Origin: Nocardioides humilatus
GTDB taxonomy: Bacteria > Actinomycetota > Actinomycetes > Propionibacteriales > Nocardioidaceae
Reading direction: 5' to 3'
Length of the DNA stretch: 64,000 nt
Assembly (NCBI RefSeq): GCF_008373755.1
Contig: NZ_VUJV01000009.1
Location: 62,001 to 126,000 of the forward strand
Shown here: piece by piece, positions 27,430-35,355 of the stretch
Layout: every line of letters begins with the position of its first letter
How positions within the stretch are numbered: the stretch's first letter is position 1
Made by a program: the position numbers and the translations under genes
The notes under the pieces: model-generated
Databases searched by the model: none
Told to the model about the DNA's origin: nothing
Seen by the model: only the letters and a program-made list of their open reading frames with translations

Positions 27430-28386
27430 ATGGTGCGCGAGTCCTTCGCCATCGGCAACGTGCGCGTGCGGGCCGGGTCCGAGCGCGACGTCGAGCTGCC
27501 CATCACCCGGCTCGTCACGGGAGGCGACGCCAGCCTCCCGGTCCGCGTGGTGCATGGTCGCGAGGAGGGGCCGACGGTCTGGGTGAGCGGCGCGATCCAT
27601 GGTGACGAGGTCATCGGCGTCGAGGTCATCCGTGAGCTGATCCTGACTTTGTCGGCCAAGGAGTTCCGGGGGACGCTCGTCGCCGTACCCGTCGTCAACG
27701 TGCTCGGCTTCATGACCGGCGACCGCTACCTGCCCGACCGCCGCGACCTCAACCGGATGTTCCCCGGCTCGCCGCGCGGCTCGCTGGCCAGCCGCATCGC
27801 GCACCTCTTCATGAAGGAGGTCGTGTCGAAGTGCGAGGTCGGCATCGACGTCCACACCGCCGCCGACAAGCGTGCCAACCTCCCCCAGATCCGTGCCGAC
27901 CTCGACGACCCGCGCACCCGAGAGCTGGCGAAGGCCTTCGCCGCACCGGTCAACCTCCACGCCCGGTTGCGCGACGGGTCGCTGCGCCAGGCGGCGACCG
28001 ACGTCGGCGCGAAGGTGCTCCTCTACGAGGCGGGCGAGGCGCTGCGCTTCGACGACGAGTCGATCAAGACCGGTGTCGTCGGCATCCGTCGGGTGCTCGA
28101 GCACCTCGGCATGATCGACAAGCACCCGACCGACCAGCCACCGGCGAGCCTGGAGTCGAGGAGCAGTGGCTGGGTGCGGGCACGGGGGACCGGCATCTTG
28201 CTGCTGGAGACCCAGCTGGGCGCGATGGTCACGGCAGGTGACCGGCTGGGCGGGCTCTCCGACACCTTCGGTCGCCGGGTCCGGCTGGTGCGCGCCGACC
28301 GCACCGGCATCGTGATCGGCCTGACCCGCGCCCCCATCGTCAACGCCGGTGACGCGCTCGTGCACATCGCGTCGGTGGAGGAGTGA
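27430..28386 (+). CDS. Succinylglutamate desuccinylase/aspartoacylase-like zinc hydrolase
   Basis: A 318-residue M14-related zinc enzyme. Zinc ligands are visible: VSGAIHGDEVIGVEV (His and Glu, near residue 60) and VGIDVHTAADKRANLPQI (His near 140). DLNRMFPGS is a substrate-binding piece. Related enzymes split an acyl or amide bond between an acid and an amino acid. Being next to a RimB-like protein and facing a RimK-like ligase, it may remove or process glutamate-type tags, but this is inference. The C-terminal barrel region (GWVRARGTGILLLETQLG) resembles the lipoyl-like domain of this subgroup. Confidence 0.85.
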   Translation: MVRESFAIGNVRVRAGSERDVELPITRLVTGGDASLPVRVVHGREEGPTVWVSGAIHGDEVIGVEVIRELILTLSAKEFRGTLVAVPVVNVLGFMTGDRYLPDRRDLNRMFPGSPRGSLASRIAHLFMKEVVSKCEVGIDVHTAADKRANLPQIRADLDDPRTRELAKAFAAPVNLHARLRDGSLRQAATDVGAKVLLYEAGEALRFDDESIKTGVVGIRRVLEHLGMIDKHPTDQPPASLESRSSGWVRARGTGILLLETQLGAMVTAGDRLGGLSDTFGRRVRLVRADRTGIVIGLTRAPIVNAGDALVHIASVEE

Positions 28387-28423
28387 CCGTCGCCACACAG
28401 ACGGCGGCCCCTCAGAGGTGGTA

Positions 28424-28445
28424 ATTACTACACCACTGTCAATAA
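28424..28445. promoter_or_regulatory. Second BlaI/MecI-like operator candidate
   Basis: ATTACTACA, CCAC, TGTCAATAA: the left half is identical to that at 7773-7794 and the spacer differs by one base; the right half is degenerate. It lies 14 bp before the coiled-coil gene, just ahead of its ribosome site. Confidence 0.4.
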
Positions 28446-28459
28446 ACGAGGGGAATGGC

Positions 28460-28771
28460 ATGGGGCTCAACCCGGTCGGAGAGATCCTGAAGCGCGCCGA
28501 CAAGACGCTGGCGAGCGCCAACGTGACGCTGGAGACCGTCGGCGGCACGCTGACCACGGTCGAGGGCACGCTCACCACGGTCGAGGGCACGCTGTCGAGC
28601 GTCGACCAACGGATGACCACGGTCGACGCGACCCTCGCGGCGACCAACGAGGTCCTCGGCCAGGTCCAGGGCCTGCTGACCGAGCTCGCCGAGGAGATCG
28701 CGCTCGTCAAGCAGCTGCCTGAGATGAAGGCGATGCTCGAGCAGATCCACGCCGCCGTCGTCGGCACGTGA
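28460..28771 (+). CDS. Heptad-repeat coiled-coil protein
   Basis: A 103-residue soluble protein formed almost entirely of 7-residue repeats, about residues 22-80. The pattern is TLxTVxG (TLTTVEG occurs twice in a row), giving a long amphipathic helix. The DNA shows 21-bp tandem units between about 28525 and 28600. It has GAGGGG six bases before the ATG. The end (LPEMKAMLEQIHAAVVGT) is also helical. It may be a scaffold, a phasin-like surfactant or a membrane-associated oligomer. I do not recognise a family. A BlaI-type operator-like site precedes it. Confidence 0.72.
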   Translation: MGLNPVGEILKRADKTLASANVTLETVGGTLTTVEGTLTTVEGTLSSVDQRMTTVDATLAATNEVLGQVQGLLTELAEEIALVKQLPEMKAMLEQIHAAVVGT

Positions 28772-28790
28772 GGGCCGCTACTCTCCGAGC

Positions 28791-29462
28791 ATGTCTCCTG
28801 CGACGAAGCTGAAGGCGGCGTACGTCGCGCTCGCCGCTGTCGACACCGCGCTGTCGATGTCGGAGCGACCGGTCGCGCACAAGGCCCGGTTCGTGACGAA
28901 GCCGCTGCTGATGCCGACGCTCGCGGCCTCGCTCGCGACGACGCCCGGTGCGTCCTCGGCGCGGATCCCCGTGCTCGCGGCGCAGGCCGCCGGCTGGGTG
29001 GGCGACGTCGGTCTGCTGAGCGAGGAGAAGAAGCCGTTCGTCGTCGGTACGACGGGCTTCGCGGTCGGCCACGCGGCTTACCTCGCGGCGTTCGTGCCGC
29101 GGCGCAGGCGCGAGCCCGGCCTGGTCCGCGACCCGCGGGCCCGCGTCCTCGCTGCGATCTGGGCGACCAACGCGCCCCTGATGGCGTGGCAGGCCCGCCG
29201 CGCCGGGGTGGCCCCCGTGGTCGGTGGCTACTCGGCGGCACTGACCTCGATGGTGGTTGCCGCGACCCGCCTCGGGCCGGACCAGAAGCCGGCCGCGCGC
29301 CGACTGATCGCAGCGGGTGCCCTCACGTTCCTGGCGTCCGACTCGATCCTGGGGCTGCGCAAGTTCGTGCTCCGCGACCCCGACCCGCGACTCGAGGGTG
29401 CCGTCATGGCGACCTACACCGGTGCACAGTTCCTGATCAGCGAGGGTGCCGGTCGGCTGTGA
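28791..29462 (+). CDS. YhhN/TMEM86 family membrane protein (lysoplasmalogenase-like)
   Basis: A 223-residue membrane protein with about seven helices. Marks of the family are KPLLMPTLAA near residue 36, GWVGDVGLL near 67 and LASDSILGLRKFV near 185, which hold the conserved aspartates. Human TMEM86B hydrolyses lysoplasmalogen; bacterial members are presumed lipid hydrolases with unproven substrates. Its TGA overlaps the GTG of the secreted protein downstream, so they are translationally coupled. Confidence 0.87.
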   Translation: MSPATKLKAAYVALAAVDTALSMSERPVAHKARFVTKPLLMPTLAASLATTPGASSARIPVLAAQAAGWVGDVGLLSEEKKPFVVGTTGFAVGHAAYLAAFVPRRRREPGLVRDPRARVLAAIWATNAPLMAWQARRAGVAPVVGGYSAALTSMVVAATRLGPDQKPAARRLIAAGALTFLASDSILGLRKFVLRDPDPRLEGAVMATYTGAQFLISEGAGRL

Positions 29463-31051
29463 GATCCCGACGTCTGGTCGCCGCGTCGGCGGCCCTGCTC
29501 GCGTTGGTGGCGGCCGCGCCGCCGCGGCCGGCCCTGGCCGACGACACCAGCGGCATGGACCCGCTGCAGGCGTTGCTCCTGCTGCCCGGCGTCATCCAGG
29601 GGCTCACGATCGACCGGGCCGACATGCTGCGCTGCCCGGAGCTCGCCGGTGGCACCGCCGGGATCCCGGAGCTCGGTCCTCGGCGCGAGCGCGGTCCTGA
29701 CGAGGGCAACCCGCTCGACGCGGGGGACGCGACCGACGCGCCGCGATCGCTCCCGCGCCAGGTCCACCTCCGGTCGACGCGGGAGTCGTTCAACCGTCGC
29801 TATCAGTTCGCGGTCGCCCGCGGCACGGTCTGGTACCGCTCCAACACCGAGGTCACCGGCATCGCCGAGCCGTGGGCGGCACTCCCGATCCCCGACTGCT
29901 TCGACGGGCGCATCGCCGGTGTCGCGGTCGACGACGACGAGGTCCTCGCGATCGACGAGGACCGCTGGGTCTACACGATGGACGGCGCGCTCGGCACACC
30001 GAGCGACTTCAACTGGACCCTGCGCTGGGGTCCCCCGCTCTGGACGGGGCCGGGGCGCAAGCTGCCGGCGAGCGCGACCGACTGGGACTGGTCGGTGGTG
30101 TCGATCCGCGAGGACGGCGGCTACCTCGACACCGCGGGCAACGAGCAGGCGATCGGCCTCGGCAAGGTCTCCCACATGTGGATGCTGTCCCACGGTGGCC
30201 GCCGGATGACCTACCTCGACCCCTGGCTGCCCAGCGACGAGAGCTACGAGATGTGCGCCCCCGAGCGCGGCCGGTTCCGCGCCGTCGACCTCGCCTCGAG
30301 CGGCTCGCTCGTCGCGGTGATCAGCGAGCACGGCGACGTCTTCACCCGGTTCTACGACTTCGACATGGCCGGTGCCGACCCGCTCTTCTACAAGTACGCC
30401 TACGACGACCAGGCCGGCGTGAAGAACCCGAAGGTCCAGCTCCCGTCCTTCCCATGGGTCGAGCAGCCGAAGGTCCCCGGAGCCGTCACGGGCCGGATCT
30501 CGGTGCACAAGGTCGGCCCCGGCCTGGTCCACCGGATCCTGCGCATCGAGGGGAGGCACGCGGGCCGCACCGGTTATTGGCAGAAGGACGTCGCAGCCGC
30601 GGGCTGGCACTTCGTCGCGACCGGTGATCCGCTCGCCGGGCGGCCTCTCGACAACCCCGCGGCCGACACGTCACGCCGCGACCTCGCAGCGTCGGAGGAC
30701 CGGCGCTACAGCGGGTCCGCGGGGGGAGCGGCGGTCGTCGTACGGGACTTCAACACGTACTGCTCGCCCGCACACGTGTGGGTGACACTGCCGACCGGCG
30801 AGCGGTTCACGCTGACCCTGCACACGACCGACACGATCCGCCAGGCGCGCCGGGCGCGCGGCCTCGACGACCACCGGCGGCGGATCGAGGGAGCGCTCGA
30901 GATCCCGGACGCCCTGCGGTCCGGCGATCCGGAGGTGAAGGCGTACGTCGACGCGCTCGGTGACGAGCGGTTCGTGAGTGCCGACATCGACGCGACGCTC
31001 GACGCGCTGAGGTTCGTCGACCAGGGCTGGCGGCTCGCACACCGGCCGTAG
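29459..31051 (+). CDS. Secreted protein of unknown function
   Basis: A 530-residue exported protein. The GTG start, MRSRRLVAAS then a hydrophobic stretch and ALADD cleavage site, forms a signal peptide of about 27 residues. Repeated tryptophan/aspartate-rich segments between residues 125 and 320 (WVYTMDGALG, TDWDWSVVSIREDGG, VAVISEHGDVFTRFYDF) look like blades of a beta-propeller or similar beta repeat, but I cannot name the family. The C-terminal 80 residues are helical. The start overlaps the YhhN stop (GTGA). Any shared lipid or envelope role is inference. Confidence 0.78.
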   Translation: MRSRRLVAASAALLALVAAAPPRPALADDTSGMDPLQALLLLPGVIQGLTIDRADMLRCPELAGGTAGIPELGPRRERGPDEGNPLDAGDATDAPRSLPRQVHLRSTRESFNRRYQFAVARGTVWYRSNTEVTGIAEPWAALPIPDCFDGRIAGVAVDDDEVLAIDEDRWVYTMDGALGTPSDFNWTLRWGPPLWTGPGRKLPASATDWDWSVVSIREDGGYLDTAGNEQAIGLGKVSHMWMLSHGGRRMTYLDPWLPSDESYEMCAPERGRFRAVDLASSGSLVAVISEHGDVFTRFYDFDMAGADPLFYKYAYDDQAGVKNPKVQLPSFPWVEQPKVPGAVTGRISVHKVGPGLVHRILRIEGRHAGRTGYWQKDVAAAGWHFVATGDPLAGRPLDNPAADTSRRDLAASEDRRYSGSAGGAAVVVRDFNTYCSPAHVWVTLPTGERFTLTLHTTDTIRQARRARGLDDHRRRIEGALEIPDALRSGDPEVKAYVDALGDERFVSADIDATLDALRFVDQGWRLAHRP

Positions 31052-31060
31052 GCTGCGGTC

Positions 31061-31516
31061 GTGAACGCGAGCGACCCGCTGTACCTCGACAAGGCCGCAC
31101 CGGAGATCTTCGCCGCGATGGCCGGCGTCTCGAAGCTGATCCACGCGGCTGCGGCCGAGGTCGGCATCAGCGAGCGGCTGATCGAGTTGGTCAACCTGCG
31201 GGTCTCGCAGATCAACGGCTGCGCCTACTGCCTCGACGTCCACCACGCGAAGGCGGTGCGGCTCGGCGAGGACCCGCGGCGGATCGCGGTGCTCCAGGAG
31301 TGGCAGGAGACCGAGCTCTTCGACGACGTCGAGAGCGCCGCGCTGGAGCTGGCCGAGTGCATCACGCTCATCCCCGAGCCGGCCGACCGGGTCGTGGTCG
31401 AGGACTGCGCCCGGGCCGGGCTGGGCGACGCGGGTTATGCCGTCATCGCCTGGGCGGCGATCAGCATGAACGCCTTCAACCGGATCTCGATCACCAGTCA
31501 CCACCCGGTGCGCTGA
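31061..31516 (+). CDS. AhpD-like / carboxymuconolactone decarboxylase family protein
   Basis: A 151-residue all-helical protein with the redox motif CAYC (Cys54, Cys57) followed by LDVHHAKA, the AhpD-type active site. Such proteins are alkylhydroperoxidases or related reductases, often used in peroxide stress or organic acid breakdown. It starts at GTG 9 bp after the stop of the secreted protein; the promoter may be shared. Partners are not identified, so a peroxidase role is likely but not certain. Confidence 0.88.
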   Translation: MNASDPLYLDKAAPEIFAAMAGVSKLIHAAAAEVGISERLIELVNLRVSQINGCAYCLDVHHAKAVRLGEDPRRIAVLQEWQETELFDDVESAALELAECITLIPEPADRVVVEDCARAGLGDAGYAVIAWAAISMNAFNRISITSHHPVR

Positions 31517-31530
31517 CGGTCGGTCGGCGG

Positions 31531-33099
31531 TCAGTCGGCGGTGGGTCCGATCGCTGCTGCGGTCGCTTCGAAGGCGTCGTAGGTCGGCTGCGCAGGCGAC
31601 TCCCACGTCTTCTGGGCGATCAGGCGCAAGCCGGGCAGGCTGCCCGCGAGGAGCTCGTCGTCGGTCTGCGCGGGACCGTCGCTCCAGATCGACAACTGTG
31701 ACCCGCGGTTGGCGGGCGACCCCGCCGGCAGCCGCTTCGGCGGCACCTGCACGGTCGAGTTGGCGTAGAGCGTTCCGTAGAAGTGGTGCACCTGCCACTT
31801 GCCGTAGGCCTCGCGGAAGCTCGGCGCGGGGAGCCCGGGTGCGCCGTAGTAGGTCGGCCACCAGCCGTTGTTCAGGGTCTGGTGCCCGGCCTTGACCAGG
31901 GTCGCGGGCGTCGGCGGCAACGGGTCGGAGAGCGGCGAGAAGTCCGTCCACCACTCGACGACGACGTCGGGGTCGAGCACGGCCTTGTGGGCCCGGCCGG
32001 CGCCGTCGTTCCACATCCGCGCCACCTTGCCGTGCGCCTGCACGAAGGCCGCCATCTCGTTCATGAAGTCGATCAGCGCGTCCTGTCCGACGACGCCGGT
32101 GCCGTAGCGCTCGGCGGCGTACCTCCTCAAGGACGGGTAGAGCGGGTATTCGGCGAGCATGAGGTACTCGTCACCGCCCAGGTGCCAGTCGGCATCGGGG
32201 AAGAGCGGCAGCAGTTCGGTGAGGAGCTCCTTCGCAAATGCGCGGGCATCGGGGTTGGTGATGTCGAGGCGTTCGGGAGACGGCGTGCCCTGGAAGTCGC
32301 GCAGCTGCAGCTCGGGGTGGTCCTCGAGGATCCCGAGCATGTGCCCGGGCATGTCGATCTCGGGGATCACCCGGACGTGGTGGCGGTGGGCGAAGGCGAC
32401 CAGGTCGCGGACCTCGTCCTGGGTGAGGAACTGGTCGGCGACCGCCTCGGGGTGGAGCTCGCTCTCGATGCCGAGTCCGGCGTCGTCACTGATGTGGAGG
32501 TGGAGCAGGTTGAGCTTGAGGTAGCTCATCCGCTCGATCTGGGTGCGGTAGAAGGCGGGCGAGAAGTAGCGGCGGCCGGCGTCGATCAGCAGGCCGCGGT
32601 CGGGGTAGCGCGGCCAGTCCACGACGACGCCGCGCGGCAGGGCCGGCTGCTGGCGCAGCATCTGGATCACCGAGCGGGTGCCGTAGAAGGCTCCCGTGTC
32701 GTCGCGGGCCTTGACCGCGAGCACGTCGCCGACCTGGAGCCGGTAGCCCTCGGGGCGCAGGCCGAAGCCGGGGATCCGGTCGAGCAGGATGTCGCCGTCG
32801 CGCGGAGTCGTCCCGATCGCGACGGTCGGTGCGAGGTCGGTCGACGCGGCCAGGTCCTGGGCGAGCAGGTCGGCCGTGTCGCCGAGCAGCGCCGCGTCCT
32901 CGGCAGGTACGACGATCCGCACGTCGTCCGCAGGGGTGAACGTGCCGGTGGCCGGTCGCCACTGCTGGACCGCGGGGATGGTCGCCGGGAGCGTGACCGC
33001 GACGTCGGCAGCGGCAGGTGCGGGACCGGCGGGCACGAAGGTCCCGATCGCGGCCGCGCACGATGCGACCGCGGCGCCCAGCAGGGCCGCGCGCTTCAC
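31531..33099 (-). CDS. Secreted beta-N-acetylhexosaminidase (GH20)
   Basis: A 522-residue glycoside hydrolase family 20 enzyme with a signal peptide (VKRAALLGAAVASCAAAIG). It has the GH20b small domain (about 40-145) and the catalytic barrel with RGLLIDAGRRYFSP, DMPGHM and the acid pair Asp310-Glu311 in HLGGDEY. It removes terminal N-acetylglucosamine or N-acetylgalactosamine from chitin or peptidoglycan fragments by substrate-assisted catalysis. The GTG start overlaps the stop of the TetR gene, so the two are one operon. An in-frame extension to 33330 crosses that gene and is rejected. Confidence 0.92.
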   Translation of the reverse strand: MKRAALLGAAVASCAAAIGTFVPAGPAPAAADVAVTLPATIPAVQQWRPATGTFTPADDVRIVVPAEDAALLGDTADLLAQDLAASTDLAPTVAIGTTPRDGDILLDRIPGFGLRPEGYRLQVGDVLAVKARDDTGAFYGTRSVIQMLRQQPALPRGVVVDWPRYPDRGLLIDAGRRYFSPAFYRTQIERMSYLKLNLLHLHISDDAGLGIESELHPEAVADQFLTQDEVRDLVAFAHRHHVRVIPEIDMPGHMLGILEDHPELQLRDFQGTPSPERLDITNPDARAFAKELLTELLPLFPDADWHLGGDEYLMLAEYPLYPSLRRYAAERYGTGVVGQDALIDFMNEMAAFVQAHGKVARMWNDGAGRAHKAVLDPDVVVEWWTDFSPLSDPLPPTPATLVKAGHQTLNNGWWPTYYGAPGLPAPSFREAYGKWQVHHFYGTLYANSTVQVPPKRLPAGSPANRGSQLSIWSDGPAQTDDELLAGSLPGLRLIAQKTWESPAQPTYDAFEATAAAIGPTAD

Positions 33100-33707
33100 A
33101 CCCGCTCCGGGATCCGCGCGGTCAGCATGCCGACCGTGCTCGCGATGAGGTCGTCGACCAGCTCGGGAGCGGGCGCGGGATCCGCATCCGGCCGGGTGCG
33201 TCGCTCGTGGTCGGCGAGGAAGGTCGTGGAGAGGGCGTGGATCGAGGCGATGCGACGGCGTCGTACGTCGGGTGCGAGGTGGTCGAGCAGACGGTAGAGC
33301 CGCACCACGATGATCTGCGCCGAGGGCCACCGCGCCGGGTCGAAGACCAGGTCGGCGAGCTCGGGGCGGTTGTAGACCTGGGCCATGAACCGCGCGTAGT
33401 GGGTCGCGCCCTGCTCGTAGGGCACCTCGCAGATGGGGCGCAACAAGATGTCGACGAGGGCGGCGATGTCGTCGCTGTTGCCCTCGACCTCGAGCTCGGC
33501 GAGTGACTGCAGACGTCGTGACTCCTGCGCCGCGGAGCGCAGCTCCAGCACCGCCATCACGAGGTTCTCCCGCGACCCGAAGTGATAGTGGACGGCGGAA
33601 TTGTTGCGCTGCCCCGCGGCTGCGGCCACGTCCCGCAGGGGGACGTCGGCACCCCGCTCGGCCACCAGTCGTTCGGCGGCCAGGAGCAGTGCGACCTTGC
33701 TCGTCAT
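33096..33707 (-). CDS. TetR family transcriptional regulator
   Basis: A 203-residue regulator. The N-terminal HTH holds PLRDVAAAAGQRNNSAVHYHFGSRENLVMAV, where QRNNSAVHYHF is the recognition helix. The C-terminal part is helical. It is coupled to the GH20 gene by GTGA and divergent from the hydrolase at 33790. A TetR protein made in one operon with an exported hexosaminidase is not common. It may respond to a sugar or lipid signal. The operator candidate lies in the 82-bp gap. Confidence 0.87.
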   Translation of the reverse strand: MTSKVALLLAAERLVAERGADVPLRDVAAAAGQRNNSAVHYHFGSRENLVMAVLELRSAAQESRRLQSLAELEVEGNSDDIAALVDILLRPICEVPYEQGATHYARFMAQVYNRPELADLVFDPARWPSAQIIVVRLYRLLDHLAPDVRRRRIASIHALSTTFLADHERRTRPDADPAPAPELVDDLIASTVGMLTARIPERV

Positions 33708-33740
33708 GCGCGGATCCTACGGTCGGGCTCGCGGTCGATC

Positions 33741-33776
33741 AAGCGTTAGTGCTTGCGCAATTAAACGACGGTGCTT
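33741..33776. promoter_or_regulatory. TetR operator candidates (two related 14-mers)
   Basis: AAGCGTTAGTGCTT at 33741-33754 and AAACGACGGTGCTT at 33763-33776 share 10 of 14 bases and start 22 bp apart. The first has inverted AAGC/GCTT ends. They lie between the divergent TetR gene and the hydrolase, so both may be controlled here. Confidence 0.45.
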
Positions 33777-33789
33777 AATCTCGACAGCC

Positions 33790-35355
33790 ATGAGGACCCG
33801 TCTGGCCCTGATGCTCGCTGCGCTCGTCCTGCCCGGTCTGGGAGTGGTCAGGGCGGTCGCCGATGAGCCCACAGCGACCGACGTCGACACGTTCGTCACG
33901 TCGTTCGACGGCACCCGGCTCCAGGTGCACCTGATGCGCACGAGCGTCCGCGCCGCCGACGGCACCGCGCCCGTCATCGCGATCGCTCACGGCTTCGGGG
34001 AGGCGGGCCCGTCCGACCCGGACGGTGCCCGGCTCGCCGGTGCGCCCACGATCCGCCCGGTGCTCGACGCCGGCTACGACGTCCTGACCTGGGACGCGCG
34101 CGGCCACGGCGGGTCCGAGGGCAATGCGATGTTCGACAGCCCTGACTACGAGGTCAAGGACGTCCAGGCGATCCTCGACTGGCTCGCCGCGCAACCGGGC
34201 GTCCAGCTCGACGCGCCCGGTGACCCGCGGATCGGCATGGTCGGGGCGTCGTACGGCGGGATCGTCCAGTTCCTCGTCGCCGCCCTCGACGACCGGGTCG
34301 ACGTGATCGCGCCGGGCTACACCTCCCACGACCTGGCCCGCGACAGCCTCAGCACCAACGGCAAGTTCAAGGAGGGTTGGGGCCTCGGCCTCGCCGGCAT
34401 GGGTGGCGTCGGGCTGATCCCGGCCGGGCTCGCGAGCCCGCTCGGCCCGCAGCTCCACCTCATCGACCCCCCGGCGATCACCGGCTTGCTCGCGTCGGTG
34501 GTGCGGGGCACGACCACCCCGGCGTTCACGACCTACCTCGACCACCGGAGCCCGGCGCGCTACCTGCGTCGGATCACCGTGCCGACCCTGATCCAGGGCG
34601 GTACGTCGGACACCCTCTTCCCGCTCGACAGCCTGGTCCGCGACTACTCCACCCTCAAGGCGCGCGGGGTGCCGGTGAAGCTCGTCTGGAACTGCGAGGG
34701 TCACTCGCTGTGCCCGGGCTCGGACGGACCGCTCGAGGACCACTTCAACGACGTCGTGATCCGGTGGATGGACCGCTGGCTCAAGGCCGACGCCTCGGTC
34801 GACACCGGCCCGCAGTTCGAGTGGCTCGCGGACAACGAGGACACCTACCGCTCCGCGGTCGCCTACCCGCCGGCATCGGACGGTGCGCTCCGTGGCGCGG
34901 GAAGCGGTCAGCTCCCGCTCCTCGCGACGGGTCCGCTGTCCAGCGTCGGCTTCATCTTCATCGGCGCCCAACCTGCCGCCGCCCTGGTCGTCGAGGTGCC
35001 GATCGCGGCCCCGAGCGGCCCCGCCGACGTCGTGGGCTTCCCTCGGCTCCAGCTCTCCTACCGGGGTCGGGCGGTGCCCGGTAAGTCGTGGGTCTATGCG
35101 CAGGTGCTCGACGCGCGCACGCACCGTGTCGTCGGGGTCCAGGTCACCCCGGTGCCCGTCGTCCTCGACGGCAGGCCGCACCGGGTGAGCATCAACCTCA
35201 ACGCCATCGCCACCCGTGCCGACGCGACCTCGGACTACCGGCTCCAGATCATCGCCGGATCGATGATCTTCGGGCTCCAGCGCAGCACCGGCGTGGTGAC
35301 GTTCGACGACGTCCGGATCTCGCTGCCGGTCATCGACCCTGCTCGAGCGCGCTGA
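33790..35355 (+). CDS. Secreted alpha/beta hydrolase of CocE/X-Pro peptidase type
   Basis: A 521-residue exported hydrolase. Signal peptide: MRTRLALMLAALVLPGLGVV, cut near VADE. The catalytic triad can be seen: nucleophile Ser in GASYGG (about residue 155), Asp in GGTSDTLFP (about 275) and His in CEGHSL (about 305). The C-terminal 150 residues look like the jelly-roll domain of the CocE/NonD family. Members cleave esters or amide bonds of X-prolyl type. An upstream start at 33601 lies in the TetR gene and is rejected. The substrate is unknown. Confidence 0.87.
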   Translation: MRTRLALMLAALVLPGLGVVRAVADEPTATDVDTFVTSFDGTRLQVHLMRTSVRAADGTAPVIAIAHGFGEAGPSDPDGARLAGAPTIRPVLDAGYDVLTWDARGHGGSEGNAMFDSPDYEVKDVQAILDWLAAQPGVQLDAPGDPRIGMVGASYGGIVQFLVAALDDRVDVIAPGYTSHDLARDSLSTNGKFKEGWGLGLAGMGGVGLIPAGLASPLGPQLHLIDPPAITGLLASVVRGTTTPAFTTYLDHRSPARYLRRITVPTLIQGGTSDTLFPLDSLVRDYSTLKARGVPVKLVWNCEGHSLCPGSDGPLEDHFNDVVIRWMDRWLKADASVDTGPQFEWLADNEDTYRSAVAYPPASDGALRGAGSGQLPLLATGPLSSVGFIFIGAQPAAALVVEVPIAAPSGPADVVGFPRLQLSYRGRAVPGKSWVYAQVLDARTHRVVGVQVTPVPVVLDGRPHRVSINLNAIATRADATSDYRLQIIAGSMIFGLQRSTGVVTFDDVRISLPVIDPARAR

